This document shows positions 6,002-7,230 of a stretch of DNA of 7,230 nt, one piece after another (within the stretch, counting starts at the first letter, position 1; each line of letters begins with the position of its first letter). Both the position numbers and the translations under genes were made by a program. The notes beneath the pieces are model-generated. The model saw nothing but the letters and a program-made list of their open reading frames with translations. It had not been told where the DNA came from and ran no database searches. Source of the stretch: Ulvibacter sp047614245 (lineage in GTDB: Bacteria; Bacteroidota; Bacteroidia; Flavobacteriales; Flavobacteriaceae); the NCBI GenBank assembly GCA_047614245.1, contig JBLHIC010000109.1, forward strand, positions 1 to 7,230. Direction: 5' to 3'.

Positions 6002-6581
6002 ATTTTAATTTTTTATTTCTGATTTTGGAGAGATACTCGGTAGTCATACCAAGATAGGAAGCGATTACGTATTGAGGTATACGTTGTAAAAATTGTGGGT
6101 ATCCGTTTACGAACTCTTCATAGCGTTGTTCAGCTGTAAGAGTTAGACTAGAGGTTATTCTGCGTTGTAAAAAAGTAAGGCCCCTTTCTGCAGCGGTTCT
6201 GAAAAAAGTTTCAAACTTATGGCTATGCGATTTTAATTTTTGCTCATTTTCAAAATCCAATTGCAAAAGGACACTATCTTCAAGCGCAACCACAAACATA
6301 GTGGCTGGTTTTTGGTAAATGAAACTATTGGAATCAGTAATCCACCAATCGTCTATGGCTAAGTTAATGGTGTGTTCTTGTCCGTCATTACCAATAACGT
6401 AAGACCTAAATGCTCCATTAACAACATAATTTCTATGCTTTGCTGTGTAGTCTGGTTGAACTACAAATTGGCGCTTTTTTACTTTTTTCTTTGCGAAATG
6501 ACTCACAAAAAAAGCAGTCTCTTCATCAGACAAATCTAGGTGACTCTTTATTTTTGAATATAATGGTTCAAATGCTGTCAT
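5997..6581 (-). CDS. Crp/Fnr-family transcriptional regulator
   Basis: 194-residue regulator with an N-terminal cyclic-nucleotide-binding-like beta-roll (about 1-110), a long dimerisation helix (about 112-145) and a C-terminal winged helix-turn-helix. The recognition motif is clear at RIPQYVIASYLGMTTEYLSKIRNK (167-190), but the C-terminus is short, as in many Bacteroidota members. The phosphate-binding cassette of true cAMP receptors (GE followed by RxA/T) is not recognisable in NLAIDDWWITDSNSFIYQ (73-90), and there is no N-terminal cysteine cluster for an iron-sulfur centre, so neither cAMP nor oxygen sensing is supported. ATG start at 6581. The stop codon overlaps a perfect palindrome, and the five redox genes follow after 87 nt, so it probably controls them. 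A decayed group II intron ends 46 nt upstream. Confidence 0.88.
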   Translation of the reverse strand: MTAFEPLYSKIKSHLDLSDEETAFFVSHFAKKKVKKRQFVVQPDYTAKHRNYVVNGAFRSYVIGNDGQEHTINLAIDDWWITDSNSFIYQKPATMFVVALEDSVLLQLDFENEQKLKSHSHKFETFFRTAAERGLTFLQRRITSSLTLTAEQRYEEFVNGYPQFLQRIPQYVIASYLGMTTEYLSKIRNKKLKS

Positions 6582-6627
6582 TTATTACTTTTCTGTTGTG
6601 TTCTCAAATGGCATACAACGACCCGGC

Positions 6628-6740
6628 ATCAATAATTTAAAGGGAGTTTCACCCTAAACCTCTCACAACTTGTCCCGCTTTGCGGGAGAAGCGTGATTGA
6701 AAGTATCCCTTCACACAGCCTGCCCCGTTTTTCGGGGGCT
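6628..6740 (-). ncRNA. Group II intron domain V/VI-like region with extra hairpins
   Basis: On the minus strand, GGCTGTGTGAAGG, loop GATA, then CTTTCAATCACGCTTC (6720-6688) resembles domain V: the tip stem TGAAGG/CTTTCA and the 2-nt bulge are present. TGTGAGAGG (6668-6660) is the usual joint into domain VI, and TTTAGGG...CCCTTTAAA followed by TTATTGAT would be domain VI and the intron end at 6628. Two GC-rich hairpins flank or interrupt domain V: CCCCG/CGGGG at 6723-6737 and TCCCGC/GCGGGA at 6673-6687. The base of domain V is imperfectly paired, and the AGC triad is not in its normal place unless the first hairpin is looked on as an insertion. Boundaries are approximate. Confidence 0.5.
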
Positions 6741-6754
6741 CTTGTTGTAAAAGC

Positions 6755-7230
6755 CTAAGCTACTACATTTATTTGTGAAAAGTTCCAATGGTAAAACAAT
6801 GTTGGGGATTGCTCCCTAACGAATGACAACCATTTGTATGCTTTTCTAATACGGGTCTTGTATCGCTTATAACGTCTGCTTAACCACCAAACCAATCGAC
6901 TGCTTAATAAGTGGAAAAAAATTGTGAGTGCGTACATCTTACATTTTCTATAATCACGTATCCAACCTCTAATCATTGGATTGAGATATTGGGCTGCTCC
7001 TACTCTTCTTTTTTAGCTTAACTTATTCACTTTAAGGGTTTCCAACTTATGTGCTGTTCGTTTTCTTGAACAGATATTTATGGCACAATCATAACCTAGA
7101 AAAAAGCGTTCCTTTTTCCTATAAAAGGCCGTTATTGGTTGAAATCAATATCCTGAAAAATCGGATTTGACTGTCAGATACTTTTCTTGACTTCGATGGT
7201 CTCCGCAATTAATCCTTTGTGTAAATGCGG
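6755..7230 (-). pseudogene. ltrA: Group II intron maturase/reverse transcriptase, broken C-terminal part
   Basis: The minus-strand frame that ends at TAG 6755 can be followed to the window edge (first full codon at 7228), about 157 codons, with two in-frame stops: TGA at 7147-7145 and TAA at 7015-7013. Upstream of the first stop, QEKYLTVKSDFSGY matches the maturase segment usually written KxKxxFDFLGY, and FQP resumes just after it, so the stop replaces one codon. Then come RFFLGYDCAIN, matching the family's LFLxFxPAIS, and domain X, QYLNPMIRGWI. The C-terminus has LVWWLSRRYKRY, RKAYKWL and LFYHWNF, and no HNH endonuclease. WIRDYRKCKM seems two residues shorter than the family's WIxYYGKFxKxxM. 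Reverse transcriptase motifs lie outside the window. Only the last 73 codons form an open frame. Confidence 0.85.

Larger units (their letters stand above)
6628..7230 (-). mobile_element. Group II intron, 3' part, decayed, cut by window edge
   Basis: The minus strand carries the end of a maturase frame followed by RNA segments resembling domains V and VI, which is the usual order at the 3' end of a bacterial group II intron. The proposed 3' boundary is GAT at 6630-6628, fitting the usual intron end of A followed by a pyrimidine; the downstream flank would begin with GCCGGGTC. The 5' part lies beyond the window, so the subclass and insertion context cannot be read. The maturase has in-frame stops, so the element is probably unable to move by itself. 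It lies in the same direction as the Crp/Fnr-like gene and within its upstream region. Confidence 0.75.

Noticed and set aside
5997..6581. Regulator as a cAMP receptor or oxygen-sensing Fnr
   Set aside because: The phosphate-binding cassette residues and the iron-sulfur cysteines expected for these functions are not visible, so only the superfamily is called.
6673..6737. The two GC-rich hairpins as intrinsic terminators
   Set aside because: Neither is followed by a T tract on either strand, and both lie within the domain V-like region of the intron.
1..7230. CRISPR array, tRNA or rRNA gene
   Set aside because: No regularly spaced direct repeats, no cloverleaf-like segment with a T-loop, and no conserved rRNA stretch was seen on either strand.

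Overview
The window is AT-rich and looks like an accessory region of a Bacteroidota chromosome, most likely from the Flavobacteriia or a related class. This rests on promoter-like boxes matching or nearly matching the Bacteroidota -7 consensus TAnnTTTG just upstream of three transcription units, the absence of strong Shine-Dalgarno sequences, and the type of the encoded proteins (a short Crp/Fnr-like regulator, a DUF3137-like protein, a DoxX-like protein). The species cannot be named from the sequence alone.

Left part (1-1086). An intact HepT/MntA (HEPN-MNT) toxin-antitoxin pair lies on the minus strand, antitoxin nucleotidyltransferase first and HEPN RNase second, overlapping by 8 nt. The antitoxin starts with GTG only 5 nt after a perfect -7 box, which suggests a leaderless message. 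Behind that promoter lies a perfect 14-bp inverted repeat around a 10-bp palindrome. The rest of the 337-nt gap before the next gene holds no convincing gene.

Middle (1087-2198). A plus-strand gene encodes a two-helix membrane protein of DUF3137 type, preceded by its own -7 box. It converges on the long minus-strand operon. The 296-nt convergent gap holds a minus-strand intrinsic terminator next to the plus-strand stop codon and two adjacent GC-rich stem-loops.

Core (2199-6581). A Crp/Fnr-family regulator is followed by five same-strand genes spaced 3-11 nt apart: an NADP-binding F420-reductase-like protein, a classical SDR, an NmrA-like Rossmann protein with a C-terminal membrane anchor, a DoxX-like membrane protein and a class A FAD monooxygenase. 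The 87-nt gap between regulator and operon carries a -7-like box and a perfect 16-bp palindrome that contains the FNR-type spacing TTGA-N6-TCAA at a position suited to activation. The simplest model is a redox or xenobiotic-response operon controlled by the adjacent regulator; the substrate is unknown.

Right end (6628-7230). This is the 3' part of a decayed group II intron on the minus strand. The maturase reading frame runs off the window edge and is broken by two in-frame stops, so only its last 73 codons appear as an open frame. Downstream are domain V- and VI-like RNA segments, with two GC-rich hairpins where an uninterrupted domain V would be expected. The intron's 3' end lies about 46 nt upstream of the regulator start codon.
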